Notes: generated from the sequence alone by a model not told the origin. A stretch of DNA of 64,000 nt from Nocardioides rotundus (GCF_019931675.1 NZ_CP082922.1:2867001-2931000); one strand, 5' to 3'; positions 1-8,117 are shown, counted from the first letter of the stretch. Program-made: numbers and translations.

Positions 1-18
1 CGAGGTCCGAGCGGGAGC

Positions 19-324
19 TCAGAGCTTGATGTCGGTGACCTTGACCTGGGTGTACTTCTGCCGGTGACCCTGGCGCTTCTTGTAGCCGGTCTTGTTCTTG
101 TACTTCTGGATGACGATCTTCTTGCCCTTGGTCTCGCCCACGACCTCGGCGGTGACCGCGGCCTTGTCCAGACCGCTGGAGGTGACGTTGTCGCCGTCGA
201 CGACCAGCACCACCGGCAGGGTCACCGAGGAGCCCTCACCGGCGTCGGCCACGCGGTCGATCTCGATGACGTCGCCCACGGCAACCTTCTGCTGCTTGCT
301 GCCACTGCGCACGATCGCGTACAC
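19..324 (-). CDS. rplU: 50S ribosomal protein L21
   Basis: L21 is a component of the large ribosomal subunit that binds 23S rRNA. The 101-residue product starts [12 protein letters not shown], the standard L21 opening, and keeps the lysine-rich C-terminal half ([15 protein letters not shown]) typical of the family; length is normal. The start is GTG at 322-324, preceded by a GAGGAGAG ribosome-binding site. It is the last complete gene at the left edge; rpmA (L27) usually follows but would lie outside the window. It sits downstream of rne on the same strand with a 186-bp gap holding its own probable promoter. Family assignment is secure. Confidence 0.98.
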   Translation of the reverse strand: MYAIVRSGSKQQKVAVGDVIEIDRVADAGEGSSVTLPVVLVVDGDNVTSSGLDKAAVTAEVVGETKGKKIVIQKYKNKTGYKKRQGHRQKYTQVKVTDIKL

Positions 325-356
325 GGCGACTCACTCTCCTCGTCGGACTTCTTCGA

Positions 357-362
357 AAACTA
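357..362 (-). promoter_or_regulatory. candidate -10 box for rplU
   Basis: On the minus strand TAGTTT fits the actinobacterial TANNNT -10 pattern and would start transcription near 350, giving a leader of about 26 nt before the GTG start. No convincing -35 box is visible 17-18 bp upstream. Inference only. Confidence 0.35.
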
Positions 363-434
363 AAGGTCTCGCGGCCCACAGACAGCCGGCATCCGCCCGG
401 ATCCCGGTCGGTGCCTCGCCACGGAGCACACGGA

Positions 435-459
435 CGTCGGCGCGTTCAGCACGCCGACG
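435..459 (-). terminator. hairpin between rne and rplU
   Basis: CGTCGGCG at 435-442 and CGCCGACG at 452-459 form a perfect 8-bp stem with a 9-nt loop. No T-run follows on the minus strand, so it may be a weak rne terminator, a processing site, or part of an L21 leader. A second 6-bp stem (483-488 with 497-502) lies right after the rne stop codon. The function is not decidable from sequence. Confidence 0.35.
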
Positions 460-510
460 GTCAAGAGTACGGGATCGGCCCAGCCCGCCGCAAAACGCGG
501 GCGGCCCGCC

Positions 511-3500
511 TCAGCGCTTGCGCGCCCCGCGCTTCTTCACCGGCACGTGCGTCACCGTGGGCGGCTCGGCCTCGGCCGCGGGCTCGCTGCCGGGCTCGAC
601 GTCGACCGTGCCGGGCTCCACGGCCCCCTCGTCGGGCGGGGTGCCGATGCCGGGGAGTACGTCGTCCCCGGCGGACTCCCCCGACGCGGGCTCCCCCGAC
701 GCGGGCTGGCTGCTCGGCGGGCCGGCCGGGCGGCTGGCGCTGCGCCGGCGGGTACGGGTGACCACGGCCGGGGCGGCCGGCTGGGGGGCCCGCTCCGGCT
801 CGGGGGCGGGCTCGCGGGTCGGCTCCTGGGCCGACTCGCGGGCCGGCTCCTGGGAGACGGGCTCGGGCGGTGTGGACGCCGCCGCCTCGGGCTGCTCGCC
901 CTTCGGCTCCTCCGTCTTCTGCTGCTCGCCCTTCGGCTCCTGGTCCTTCTGCTCCTCGCCCTTCGGCTCCTCGGTCGCCGGCTGGCGGCCGCGGCGCGGC
1001 TTCTGGGCGGGCTTCTCCGAGGAGCCCGAACCGTCCGCGGCCTGCTCCGAGCCCGCGTCCGCAGCACCGGAGGTGTCCTCCTCGGCCTGCTCGTGCCGCG
1101 ACATGGCCGCCACGTCCTTGGGCGAGGGCGGCTTGGAGCCGTTGTCGCCGTTGTCGCCGCCCTTGCCGGAGCCGTTGCGGCCGCGGCCGCCGCGGCCACG
1201 ACGACCGCGGCGCCCGCCGCCGTCGTCGTCGCCGGAGCCCTTGGGGTCGACCGGCCGGTCCTTGATCATCAGACCACGGCCGCCGCAGTGCTCGCAGGTC
1301 TCGCTGAAGGCCTCCAGCAGACCGGTCCCGATCCGTTTGCGGGTCATCTGCACCAGGCCCAGCGAGGTCACCTCGGCGACCTGGTGGCGGGTGCGGTCCC
1401 GGCCCAGGCACTCCACCAGCCGGCGCAGCACCAGGTCCCGGTTGGACTCCAGCACCATGTCGATGAAGTCGACGACGATGATGCCGCCGATGTCGCGCAG
1501 CCGGAGCTGGCGGACGATCTCCTCGGCGGCCTCCAGGTTGTTCTTGGTGACCGTCTCCTCCAGGTTGCCGCCGGAGCCGGTGAACTTGCCGGTGTTGACG
1601 TCGACGACGGTCATCGCCTCGGTGCGGTCGATGATCAGCGACCCGCCCGAGGGCAGCCAGACCTTGCGGTCCAGGCCCTTGGCGATCTGCTCGTCGACCC
1701 GGTAGGTCGCGAAGACCGACAGCCCGTCCTGCGGTGTGTAGCGCTCCAGCCGGTCCGCGAGGTCGGGCGCGACGTGCGAGACGTAGCCCTGCACGGTGTC
1801 CCAGGCCTTCTCGCCCTCGATGACCAGCTTGCTGAAGTCCTCGGTGAAGAGGTCCCGCACGACCTTCAGGGTCAGGTCGGGCTCGCCGTAGAGCAGCTGG
1901 GGCGCCGACCCCTTGGCCTTGCGCTCGATGTCCTCCCAGCGCGCCTTGAGCCGCTCGACGTCGCGGGTGAGCTCGTCCTCGGCGGCCCCCTCGGCCGCCG
2001 TACGCACGATCACGCCGGCGGAGTCGGGGACGATCTCCTTCAGCAGCGCCTTGAGCCGGTTGCGCTCGGTGTCGGGCAGCTTGCGGGAGATCCCGGAGTT
2101 GTTGCCATCGGGCACGTAGACCAGGAACCGACCGGGCAAGCTGATCTGGCTGGTCAGGCGCGCGCCCTTGTGGCCGATCGGGTCCTTGGTGACCTGCACC
2201 AGGACGGTCTGGCCCGAGGAGAGCACCGACTCGATCTTGCGGGGCTCGCCCTCCTTGTGGCCCAGCGCCTGCCAGTTGACCTCGCCGGCGTAGAGGACCG
2301 CGTTGCGGCCCTTGCCGATGTCGATGAACGCCGCCTCCATCGAGGGCAGCACGTTCTGCACCCGGCCGAGGTAGACGTTGCCGATGAGCGAGGTCTGGGA
2401 CTCGCGGGCGACGTAGTGCTCGACGAGCACCTTGTCCTCGAGTACGGCGATCTGCGTGAGGTCCTCGCGCTCGCGGATGACCATCACCCGGTCCACCGAC
2501 TCACGGCGGGCGAGGAACTCCGCCTCGCTGACGATCGGCGCGCGGCGCCGCCCGGCCTCCCGGCCCTCGCGACGGCGCTGCTTCTTCGCCTCCAGCCGGG
2601 TCGACCCGGTCAGGGAGGTGATCTCGTCCTCGGGGCTGCGGCCCTTGCGGACCCGGGTCACGGTGTTCTGCGGGTCGTCGGAGCCGTCCCCGCCGTTCTC
2701 GCCGGCGCGACGGCGGCGGCGTCGACGGCGCGAGCCGCCGGACTCGGAGTCGTCGTCGGCCTCACCCTGGTCGCCCTGGTCGCCCCTGCCGGAGCCCTGC
2801 TTGCCCGAGTCCTTGCCCTGGCCGGAGCCCTGCTTGCCGGACTCCTTCCCGGAGTCCTTGGCCTGCTCGGAGTCCTGCGCGTCCTGGCCCTCGCCCGAGC
2901 CGTCCCCGGACCCGCTGCCCTTGCGGCGGCGACGACCACCGCGACGGCGGCGACGACGGCCCCCGCCCTCCGAGCCCTCCGAGCCGGACTCGGAGTCCGC
3001 GGACTCGGAGTCCGCGGAGTCGGAGTCGCCGGAGTTGCCCGAGGACTCGCCGGAGTCGCTCGCGGGCTGCTGGTCCGCCGGCTCGGCGTCGGGCGTCGTG
3101 GCCTTGGCCGCCTGAGCGCTGGTGGTCTGCGGCGCCTGGAACAGCGGGGCGGCGGTCGCGCCGGACTCGCCCGTCTCACCGGCCGCGGTCTCGGACGCCT
3201 CGGGCGTCTCCGGCGAGGCGGCCTTCTTCTTGCCGCCCTTGGCGCCGGACTTCTTGGCCTTCTTCGGCTCCGGGTCGGCCGCGTCGGCCGTGTCGGCGTC
3301 CGCGGTCGCGGGAGTCTCGGTCTCGGCCGCGTCGCCGTCGGCCTTCTTCGCAGCCGACTTCTTGGCGGTCGACCGCTTCTTCGCCGGGGCCTTCGTGGCC
3401 GGCGGCTGCTCCTGCTCCGCGGCGGGCTCACCCGGCTCGGGGGCGGGCTCGGCGGCCTTCTTGGAGGTGCGCTTGCGCGGCGCGCGGGTCGGGGCCGACT

Positions 3501-3579
3501 CGACGGCCTCGACGTCGTTCATCGCGGCCTCGGTGGCGTCGCTCCCGGAAGCGTTCGCCTCGTCCTTCTCTTCGAGCAT
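511..3579 (-). CDS. rne: Ribonuclease E/G
   Basis: This is an endoribonuclease of mRNA decay and rRNA processing, 1022 residues with start MLEEKDEANASG. The ATG at 3577-3579 has a GAGGAG site just upstream; an in-frame extension to 3888 exists but its arginine-rich composition reads like untranslated leader. Layout: a disordered acidic/basic arm (about 1-360); an S1-type domain (about 363-470); the catalytic core with TVVDVNTG near 657 and VVDFIDM near 703, which carry the two metal-binding aspartates; the CEHCGGRG zinc-link near 761; then a second disordered arm with GRRGRRGRGGRG and repeated PKGE/QK segments. Actinobacterial RNase E proteins share this central core with arms on both sides. 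The arms probably bind RNA and partner proteins. Confidence 0.95.
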   Translation of the reverse strand: MLEEKDEANASGSDATEAAMNDVEAVESAPTRAPRKRTSKKAAEPAPEPGEPAAEQEQPPATKAPAKKRSTAKKSAAKKADGDAAETETPATADADTADAADPEPKKAKKSGAKGGKKKAASPETPEASETAAGETGESGATAAPLFQAPQTTSAQAAKATTPDAEPADQQPASDSGESSGNSGDSDSADSESADSESGSEGSEGGGRRRRRRGGRRRRKGSGSGDGSGEGQDAQDSEQAKDSGKESGKQGSGQGKDSGKQGSGRGDQGDQGEADDDSESGGSRRRRRRRRAGENGGDGSDDPQNTVTRVRKGRSPEDEITSLTGSTRLEAKKQRRREGREAGRRRAPIVSEAEFLARRESVDRVMVIREREDLTQIAVLEDKVLVEHYVARESQTSLIGNVYLGRVQNVLPSMEAAFIDIGKGRNAVLYAGEVNWQALGHKEGEPRKIESVLSSGQTVLVQVTKDPIGHKGARLTSQISLPGRFLVYVPDGNNSGISRKLPDTERNRLKALLKEIVPDSAGVIVRTAAEGAAEDELTRDVERLKARWEDIERKAKGSAPQLLYGEPDLTLKVVRDLFTEDFSKLVIEGEKAWDTVQGYVSHVAPDLADRLERYTPQDGLSVFATYRVDEQIAKGLDRKVWLPSGGSLIIDRTEAMTVVDVNTGKFTGSGGNLEETVTKNNLEAAEEIVRQLRLRDIGGIIVVDFIDMVLESNRDLVLRRLVECLGRDRTRHQVAEVTSLGLVQMTRKRIGTGLLEAFSETCEHCGGRGLMIKDRPVDPKGSGDDDGGGRRGRRGRGGRGRNGSGKGGDNGDNGSKPPSPKDVAAMSRHEQAEEDTSGAADAGSEQAADGSGSSEKPAQKPRRGRQPATEEPKGEEQKDQEPKGEQQKTEEPKGEQPEAAASTPPEPVSQEPARESAQEPTREPAPEPERAPQPAAPAVVTRTRRRSASRPAGPPSSQPASGEPASGESAGDDVLPGIGTPPDEGAVEPGTVDVEPGSEPAAEAEPPTVTHVPVKKRGARKR

Positions 3580-3904
3580 CTGTGCTCCTCCACCCGCCGA
3601 GGGCGGGGTGTGTGGGCGACACCCTCCGACCCGTGGGGGCCGGGATGCCGCAAAGCTTGTCGTGGGCGGCGACTCCCTCCGCCTCCGCGTCGCCCGGCGT
3701 GGTTCGCGCACCTGCCGCGGTCGCTCGTCCGACCCGGCCGCTGTCACCGGCCGGTCTGGACCGCGTCGCGGTCTGGTGACGACCCGCCCCGGTCGTGCCG
3801 GCCTCTCGAGGAGGTCGGCGAGGACGTCGTCGGACCGGGGCTGGCGCCGCTCGGCGTCGTACCGCCGGTCATGGGCAGTATGGCACACACCACCCCCGGA
3901 GCGG
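3580..3904 (-). promoter_or_regulatory. rne upstream leader, no gene seen
   Basis: This 325-bp gap between the TIGR03936 gene and rne holds no credible protein gene. It contains several self-complementary stretches, for example GACCGC at 3759-3764 pairing with GCGGTC at 3768-3773. A CATACT sequence on the minus strand near 3885 could be a -10 box, which would give a leader of about 300 nt. Long structured leaders that allow RNase E to cleave its own message are known in other bacteria; that this one works so is inference. Confidence 0.35.
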
Positions 3905-4621
3905 TCATCTGCTCAGCGGGTCCCCGACGCTTCCCTCGTCGGTCAGCGGGCCCTGGGCCAGCCGGGTGAACAGCGGAGCCCCCTCGGGCGCGAGGTCCGC
4001 GACCTGGCGCAGGCCGGTGAGCACGTCGTCGGGGCGTACGGCGGGGGTGGTGACCCGCAGCACCAGGTCCAGCGCCGCACCGGGCCGGTCGCCGGAGACC
4101 GGCTCGGAGCCCAGCGCCACGACCGCGGCCCGGCAGTCGAACTCCCGCAGCCCCTTCTTGGTCATCCGCTCCACCGGCACGGCGTCCTCGGCGAGGAACC
4201 GGCGCACCGCCTCAGCGACCTCCTCGGCCGGCCGGTCCAGCTCGATCCGCCAGCGGCTGGCCTGGAGCAGGTCGGCGAGCGCGCCGCCGGGTGACTCGAC
4301 GACCTCGAGCACGTCCAGCCCGTCGGGCAGCGCCTCGGCGAGTGCCGCGTGGATCCGCGCGGGGTCGACCACCTCGGCGAGCGCGATCTCGAGGTACTCC
4401 GCCTCGCTGGCCGACCCGGTCGGGGCGGCGCCGGCGTAGGAGATCCGCGGGTGCGGGTTGAACCCCGAGGAGTAGGCCATCGGCACCCGCGCCCGGAACA
4501 CCGCCCGCTCGAAGGCCCGGGAGAAGTCGCGGTGCGAGGTGAAGCGCAGCCGCCCCCGCTTGGCGTATCGGACGCGCAGCCGCTGGACCGGAGGCGCCTG
4601 CTGCTCGGGCTGGTTGCTCAC
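3905..4621 (-). CDS. TIGR03936 family radical-SAM-associated protein (DUF2344)
   Basis: The 238-residue protein begins VSNQPEQQAPPVQRLRVRYAKRGRLRFTSH (GTG at 4619-4621; no strong ribosome-binding site). The motif RYAKRGRLRFTSHRD and the later SSGFNPHPRISYAGA are hallmarks of DUF2344/TIGR03936. The family is encoded next to, or fused with, the B12-binding radical-SAM protein TIGR03960 in many bacteria, usually just before rne; the joint role is not established. Here the TIGR03960 gene lies 3.5 kb upstream, with an MFS gene, a winged-helix gene and a toxin-antitoxin-like cassette in between, which suggests the original pair was split by insertions. Confidence 0.88.
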   Translation of the reverse strand: MSNQPEQQAPPVQRLRVRYAKRGRLRFTSHRDFSRAFERAVFRARVPMAYSSGFNPHPRISYAGAAPTGSASEAEYLEIALAEVVDPARIHAALAEALPDGLDVLEVVESPGGALADLLQASRWRIELDRPAEEVAEAVRRFLAEDAVPVERMTKKGLREFDCRAAVVALGSEPVSGDRPGAALDLVLRVTTPAVRPDDVLTGLRQVADLAPEGAPLFTRLAQGPLTDEGSVGDPLSR

Positions 4622-4644
4622 GGCCGAACGATATCGACCGGCGC

Positions 4645-5811
4645 TCAGGGCAGCGGCGCGCCCTTCATCAGCGCGGACTTGTAGATCGAGGACACCACCA
4701 CCTCGCCCAGGAACGCCGCAAGCCGCTCGGCCTCGGCCTCCAGCGCGGCCCGCCCGTCGGACCCGACGTCCTCGAGCAGCAGCACCCGCACCTCGCCGGC
4801 CTCCTGCACCCAGGCACCGACGATGCGGCCCTCCCACCACGCGGTGGTCCCGCCGTTGCCGTTGGTGTCGAAGAGGTACGGCGTGTGCGCGGGCCGCAGG
4901 TAGAAGTCGCGCTCGCGCCAGCCCATCGTCGCGGGGTCCAGGACCGGCAGCAGGGCGGCCCACGGCTCGACCGGCGGTGCGGGCCCCTCGTCCTCCGGGA
5001 GCACCCAGCCCACGCCCGACCCCAGCCCCACCTGCACGGCCCCGACGTCGGCGAGGGCCCGGCGTACCGCCCCCTTGGTGGCGCCCAGCCACCACACCAG
5101 GTCGGCCTCGGTGCCGGGGCCGAACCGCTCCAGCCAGCGCCGCACCAACTCGGCGTACCCCTCCTGCTCGGTGCGGTGGGGCGGCTGCTCGCCCAGCCAC
5201 GCCGAGGTCAGGGCCCAGCGGGGACGGGAGGTGCGCCAGTGCCCCTCGTTCTCCGCCCGCATCACCTGACCGCGGGCGCCGAGCACGGTGAGCACGCGCG
5301 GAGCGAAGGCGTTGCCCGGGCCGTCGGCCTCCCTGGTGCGGCCCGCGAGCTCGGGGAGCTCCTCGCGCAGCCGACGCGCCGAGACCGCCGACCCGTCGGC
5401 CAGCCGCTGCAGGACCGCCGCCTCCGCGCGGGCCAGCCAGGCGACGCCGTCCTCGGCGACCCCGTGCCGCTCGACGTCCTTGGCGACCAGGCGCTCCTGC
5501 TGCGCGGCGACCCGGGCCCCGGCGCTCCCCCACACGGCGGGGAGCAGGTCCCGGGGGAAGCCGAAGAGGGTACGGCGCATCCCGAGCTGCTTCACCACCG
5601 AGCGGTCGGCCTCCAGGGCGGCGTCCACGTCGGCGACCCGGAGGCCGTCCACCCGCGCCTGCGCGGAGAGGTAGACGGTCGCGGGCTCCGTCGCATGCAG
5701 GGCCACCGCGGCGCGGGCGGCGCCCAGCGGGTCGCCGGCCCGGTGCCCCGGGGCCAGTGCGTGCCGCGCGGCCAGCCGGTGCCGACGCTCCTCGTCACCC
5801 ACCCTGCGCAT
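4645..5811 (-). CDS. Winged-helix DNA-binding domain protein (HTH_42/YcaQ-like)
   Basis: This is a 388-residue protein of the winged-helix family that contains AlkX/YcaQ-like DNA glycosylase-related members. Visible family features are LHATEPATVYLSAQAR near the N-terminus, LGMRRTLFGFPRDLLPAVWGSAG, and a tryptophan-rich middle (LVWWLGATKGAVRRAL) with GTTAWWEGRIVGAWVQ near the C-terminus. The ATG at 5809-5811 (MRRVGDEERRHRL) is preferred because GAGGATGAG precedes it; an ATG 18 bp upstream would lie across that site. It is divergent from the MFS gene at 5874. Members are widespread in actinobacteria; a DNA-repair role is suggested by the family only. Confidence 0.8.
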   Translation of the reverse strand: MRRVGDEERRHRLAARHALAPGHRAGDPLGAARAAVALHATEPATVYLSAQARVDGLRVADVDAALEADRSVVKQLGMRRTLFGFPRDLLPAVWGSAGARVAAQQERLVAKDVERHGVAEDGVAWLARAEAAVLQRLADGSAVSARRLREELPELAGRTREADGPGNAFAPRVLTVLGARGQVMRAENEGHWRTSRPRWALTSAWLGEQPPHRTEQEGYAELVRRWLERFGPGTEADLVWWLGATKGAVRRALADVGAVQVGLGSGVGWVLPEDEGPAPPVEPWAALLPVLDPATMGWRERDFYLRPAHTPYLFDTNGNGGTTAWWEGRIVGAWVQEAGEVRVLLLEDVGSDGRAALEAEAERLAAFLGEVVVSSIYKSALMKGAPLP

Positions 5812-5873
5812 GTGCTCATCCTCACGCATGCACGCATGTGCCGCGCGCGGACCCGGACTGGCAGGATCGACTG

Positions 5874-7055
5874 GTGAGTCGTCGGGCGTCCCTGCTGCTG
5901 TTGGCCGGCATCGTCCTCCTCGCGATGAACCTGCGACCGGCCGCGGTCAGCGTCGGTCCCGTGCTCGCCGAGGTCCGGGCCGGGCTGGGCATGTCGGCCA
6001 CCCTGGCCGGACTGCTCACCTCGCTCCCGGTCGTCGCCTTCGCGGGCGTCGGCGCCCTCGCGCCCTGGCTGGCGCGCCGGATCGGCGTGCACCGGGTCAC
6101 CCTCGCCAGCCTGGTCTGCGTGGCCGCCGGGCTGACCGGCCGCGCGCTGGTCGGCTCCGAGACCGCCTTCCTGGCACTGTCGATGCTGGCCCTGGCCGGG
6201 ATGGCCACGGCCAACGTGCTGCTGCCCTCGCTGGTGAAGCTGCACTTCCCGGACCGGATCGGCCGGGTCACCGCGATCTACACCACCGCGCTGGCCGTCG
6301 GGCTGACCTCCTCGCTGGTGCTGACCGTGCCGATCGCGGAGGCCTTCGGCACCTGGCGCGCCGGCCTGGGCGCCTGGGCGGTCCTGGCCGTCCTGGCCGC
6401 GCTTCCATGGCTGAGCCTGATCGGCCACGACCAGCACACCGCGGCCGCCCCGCGGGGGGTCTCGCTCACCCAGGTCGCCCGGACCCCGCTCGGCGTGGCG
6501 ATGGCGGTCTTCTTCGGCCTGCAGTCGCTGCAGGCGTACTCGATCTTCGGCTGGTTCGCCCAGCTCTGGCGCGACGCCGGCTACTCCCCCACCGCCGCCG
6601 GCGCGCTCGTCGGGGTGGTCGCCGGGGTGAGCATCCCGCTCTCCTCGTGGCTGCCCGCGGCCGCGGCGCGCCGGCAGCACCAGCGCGGGCTGCTCATCGG
6701 GGTGATGGCGTGCTACCCGGTCGCGTACGTCGGCCTCATGCTGGCGCCGTACTCCCTGGCCGTGCTGTGGGCGATCCTCGTCGGGGTCGGCGCGTGCACC
6801 TTCCCGCTGATCCTGACCATGATCGGGCTGCGGGCGCGGACGCCGGCCGGCACCGCCGCCCTGTCCGGCTTCACCCAGTCCGCGGGCTACCTGCTCGCCG
6901 CGTTCGGGCCGTTCACCGTCGGCGCGCTGCACGACGCCACCGGCGGCTGGACCTGGCCGCTGGCGTTCCTCCTGGCGCTGGCCGTCCCCCAGCTGCTCGT
7001 CGGCCTCTACGCCGCCCGGCCGCGGTTCATCGAGGACCAGCTGCCCGCGCGCTGA
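5874..7055 (+). CDS. MFS transporter, CynX/NimT-like
   Basis: The 393-residue permease has about 12 predicted membrane segments and no long soluble domain. It opens with VSRRASLLLLAGIVLLAMNLRPAAVSVGPVLAE, whose LRPA..SVGP pattern is typical of the cyanate permease (CynX)/2-nitroimidazole transporter (NimT) branch. GTG at 5874 is chosen because the family alignment starts there and AGGA lies about 8 nt upstream; extending upstream adds only a Cys/His-rich non-family stretch. The substrate is unknown. It is a monocistronic gene, divergent from the winged-helix gene, ending before a strong hairpin at 7113-7159. Confidence 0.85.
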   Translation: MSRRASLLLLAGIVLLAMNLRPAAVSVGPVLAEVRAGLGMSATLAGLLTSLPVVAFAGVGALAPWLARRIGVHRVTLASLVCVAAGLTGRALVGSETAFLALSMLALAGMATANVLLPSLVKLHFPDRIGRVTAIYTTALAVGLTSSLVLTVPIAEAFGTWRAGLGAWAVLAVLAALPWLSLIGHDQHTAAAPRGVSLTQVARTPLGVAMAVFFGLQSLQAYSIFGWFAQLWRDAGYSPTAAGALVGVVAGVSIPLSSWLPAAAARRQHQRGLLIGVMACYPVAYVGLMLAPYSLAVLWAILVGVGACTFPLILTMIGLRARTPAGTAALSGFTQSAGYLLAAFGPFTVGALHDATGGWTWPLAFLLALAVPQLLVGLYAARPRFIEDQLPAR

Positions 7056-7112
7056 CCCCCCTCCCTCGCTGGGAGGTAGGTCAGCCCGGGCCGCCGTACG
7101 CACCCGCACCCG

Positions 7113-7159
7113 GACCGTGTGGGTTCGAAGCCATCAGATGACCCCCAACCCACACGGTC
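7113..7159. terminator. 13-bp perfect inverted repeat downstream of the MFS gene
   Basis: GACCGTGTGGGTT at 7113-7125 pairs with AACCCACACGGTC at 7147-7159 around a 21-nt loop. A GTCGTTTTTG stretch begins about 12 nt beyond the stem on the plus strand. It may end MFS transcription, although the large loop and distant T-run are atypical; it could also be the outer edge of the mobile cassette. Confidence 0.45.
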
Positions 7160-7231
7160 GGCCCGCCATGGTCGTTTTTGACGACATCGTCGACTTCGTG
7201 CGTTTCGAGGTAGCCGAGCGCGGCGTACCTC

Positions 7232-7265
7232 TCACACCAAGCTGAGCGGAACCAGCGTGCGCCCG
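7232..7265. repeat. Displaced copy of the radical-SAM gene 3' end (left repeat)
   Basis: This 34-bp stretch matches 8122-8155 at 30 of 34 positions in the same orientation. On the minus strand it still reads GRTLVPLSLV plus stop, against GRTLLPLSVV plus stop in the intact TIGR03960 gene. It therefore looks like a remnant C-terminus of that gene left on the far side of the toxin-antitoxin-like cassette, an att-like flank. Confidence 0.7.
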
Positions 7266-7287
7266 ATCGCCGTGGGTAGTCGTTTGT

Positions 7288-7301
7288 TATACAATCGATC
7301 G
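7288..7301 (+). promoter_or_regulatory. Promoter of the cassette operon, leaderless arrangement
   Basis: TATACAAT at 7288-7295 contains TACAAT at 7290-7295, which lies at exactly -12 to -7 relative to the GTG start at 7302. The transcript would begin at the start codon. No ribosome-binding site is visible, which agrees with a leaderless mRNA. Inference from spacing. Confidence 0.5.
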
Positions 7302-7547
7302 GTGAGCAAGCGGCTCGATCCCGACGACCTCGCGGAGGACGACCCCTTCGAGATCGCCAGTCAAGCCGCGCACCTGTTCAAGCATCCACACCTAGGGATC
7401 GATGACGTCCTCGACGTCTGGGCAAGCAATCCGTTGTTCTACCCCGCGAGACCACCAGCACACTGGCTGATGGTGGCTGAAGTCGGCAGCTACGAGGCCA
7501 GCGTCGCGCTGGCAAGGCTCTACCGAGGTGAGCGCAATGACATCTGA
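7302..7547 (+). CDS. Small BrnT-like putative toxin
   Basis: The 81-residue protein starts GTG at 7302 (VSKRLDPDDLAEDDPF). The core around KHPHLGIDDVLDVWASNPLFYPARPPAHWLMVAEV resembles the KH-x-I-x-x-D-V start and the following beta strands of BrnT-type RelE-fold proteins, but the C-terminus is short and similarity is weak, so the toxin label is tentative. It overlaps the next gene, a ribbon-helix-helix protein, by 11 bp; the toxin-first order is that of brnTA. About 15 of its first 60 codons end in A or T, far more than in neighbouring genes, pointing to recent transfer. A diverged non-toxin DUF is possible. Confidence 0.5.
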   Translation: MSKRLDPDDLAEDDPFEIASQAAHLFKHPHLGIDDVLDVWASNPLFYPARPPAHWLMVAEVGSYEASVALARLYRGERNDI

Positions 7548-7767
7548 GATGACTCCCGATGAGGAGTACGAGTTCTACGCAGACCCCACGAACCTGATGC
7601 CGGTCGGCAAGCCCCGGAGGCGGAAGGCGAAGCTGACGGCGCCCATCCCCGTCCGCTTCCCCGCCGAGGTGCTCGATGAGGTGAAGCGTCGCGCTGACGC
7701 CGACGACCGATCCGTCTCGTCGTGGATCCGCCGCGCCGTCGAGCACGAGCTCAACAGACCGGCCTGA
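7537..7767 (+). CDS. Ribbon-helix-helix (CopG/BrnA-like) putative antitoxin
   Basis: The 76-residue protein starts at ATG 7537 with GAGGTG six nt upstream. The C-terminal half, APIPVRFPAEVLDEVKRRAD then DRSVSSWIRRAVEHEL, has the beta-strand-helix-turn-helix pattern of ribbon-helix-helix DNA-binding domains. The N-terminal EEYEFYADPTNLMPVG segment is acidic and would suit binding a toxin. It overlaps the preceding gene by 11 bp and shares one base with the next start (TGATG), so the three genes are translationally coupled. Likely role: neutralises the upstream protein and represses the operon. The RHH fold is fairly sure, the pairing is inferred. Confidence 0.7.
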   Translation: MTSEMTPDEEYEFYADPTNLMPVGKPRRRKAKLTAPIPVRFPAEVLDEVKRRADADDRSVSSWIRRAVEHELNRPA

Positions 7768-8117
7768 TGCCGATCATCGAGGTCACCGTCGGTCCGCAGG
7801 TGAGCGAGAGTCAGATCGGTGAACTAGCCGCAACGCTGCCGCACGCTGTGTCGGTCGCCGTCGCGTGTCCGGAGGAGCCCTACGACGGCAACCTGCAGGA
7901 TGGCGACGTAGTGCTCCGCTTCCGCGCGCTCGGCCCCTACGACTCGTCGGGACTCGACGTGTGTATCGAGATCAGGTCGAAGTGGTTCGCCAGCAGGGCC
8001 GAGAACAGACAGACGCGGTGCGACGCGGTGCTGAGCGCTGTCACGGACGCGATCGGACCTCTCAGCGCCGGCGTCTACCTCTCATTGCCGGTCGCAGCGT
8101 GGTCACAGAAGGAGTGA
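7767..8117 (+). CDS. Tautomerase-like small protein, third gene of the cassette
   Basis: The 116-residue protein begins MPIIEVTVGPQVSESQI, which would expose an N-terminal proline after Met removal, as in the 4-oxalocrotonate tautomerase superfamily. Later come DVCIEIRSKWFASRAENRQ and GVYLSLPVAAWSQ, a beta-alpha-beta pattern compatible with that fold. This is a resemblance, not a firm identification. The ATG shares one base with the antitoxin stop codon (TGATG), so it is the third member of the operon, an unusual partner for a toxin-antitoxin pair. Codon use is A/T-richer than the surrounding genome. The stop lies 4 bp before the convergent radical-SAM gene. Confidence 0.5.
   Translation: MPIIEVTVGPQVSESQIGELAATLPHAVSVAVACPEEPYDGNLQDGDVVLRFRALGPYDSSGLDVCIEIRSKWFASRAENRQTRCDAVLSAVTDAIGPLSAGVYLSLPVAAWSQKE

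Noticed and set aside
3580..3888. N-terminal extension of RNase E beyond the ATG at 3579
   Set aside because: The extension is arginine/proline-rich without family similarity, and the ATG at 3577-3579 has a good ribosome-binding site.
547..3969. A long plus-strand open frame of more than 1100 codons opposite rne
   Set aside because: It is a G+C-driven shadow: its composition is a Leu/Gly/Arg/Asp mixture without domains, and the minus strand carries a clear RNase E with catalytic motifs.
7119..7135. A tRNA T-arm-like sequence (GGGTTCGAAGCC)
   Set aside because: No acceptor, anticodon or D-arm can be built around it; it is part of the long inverted repeat.
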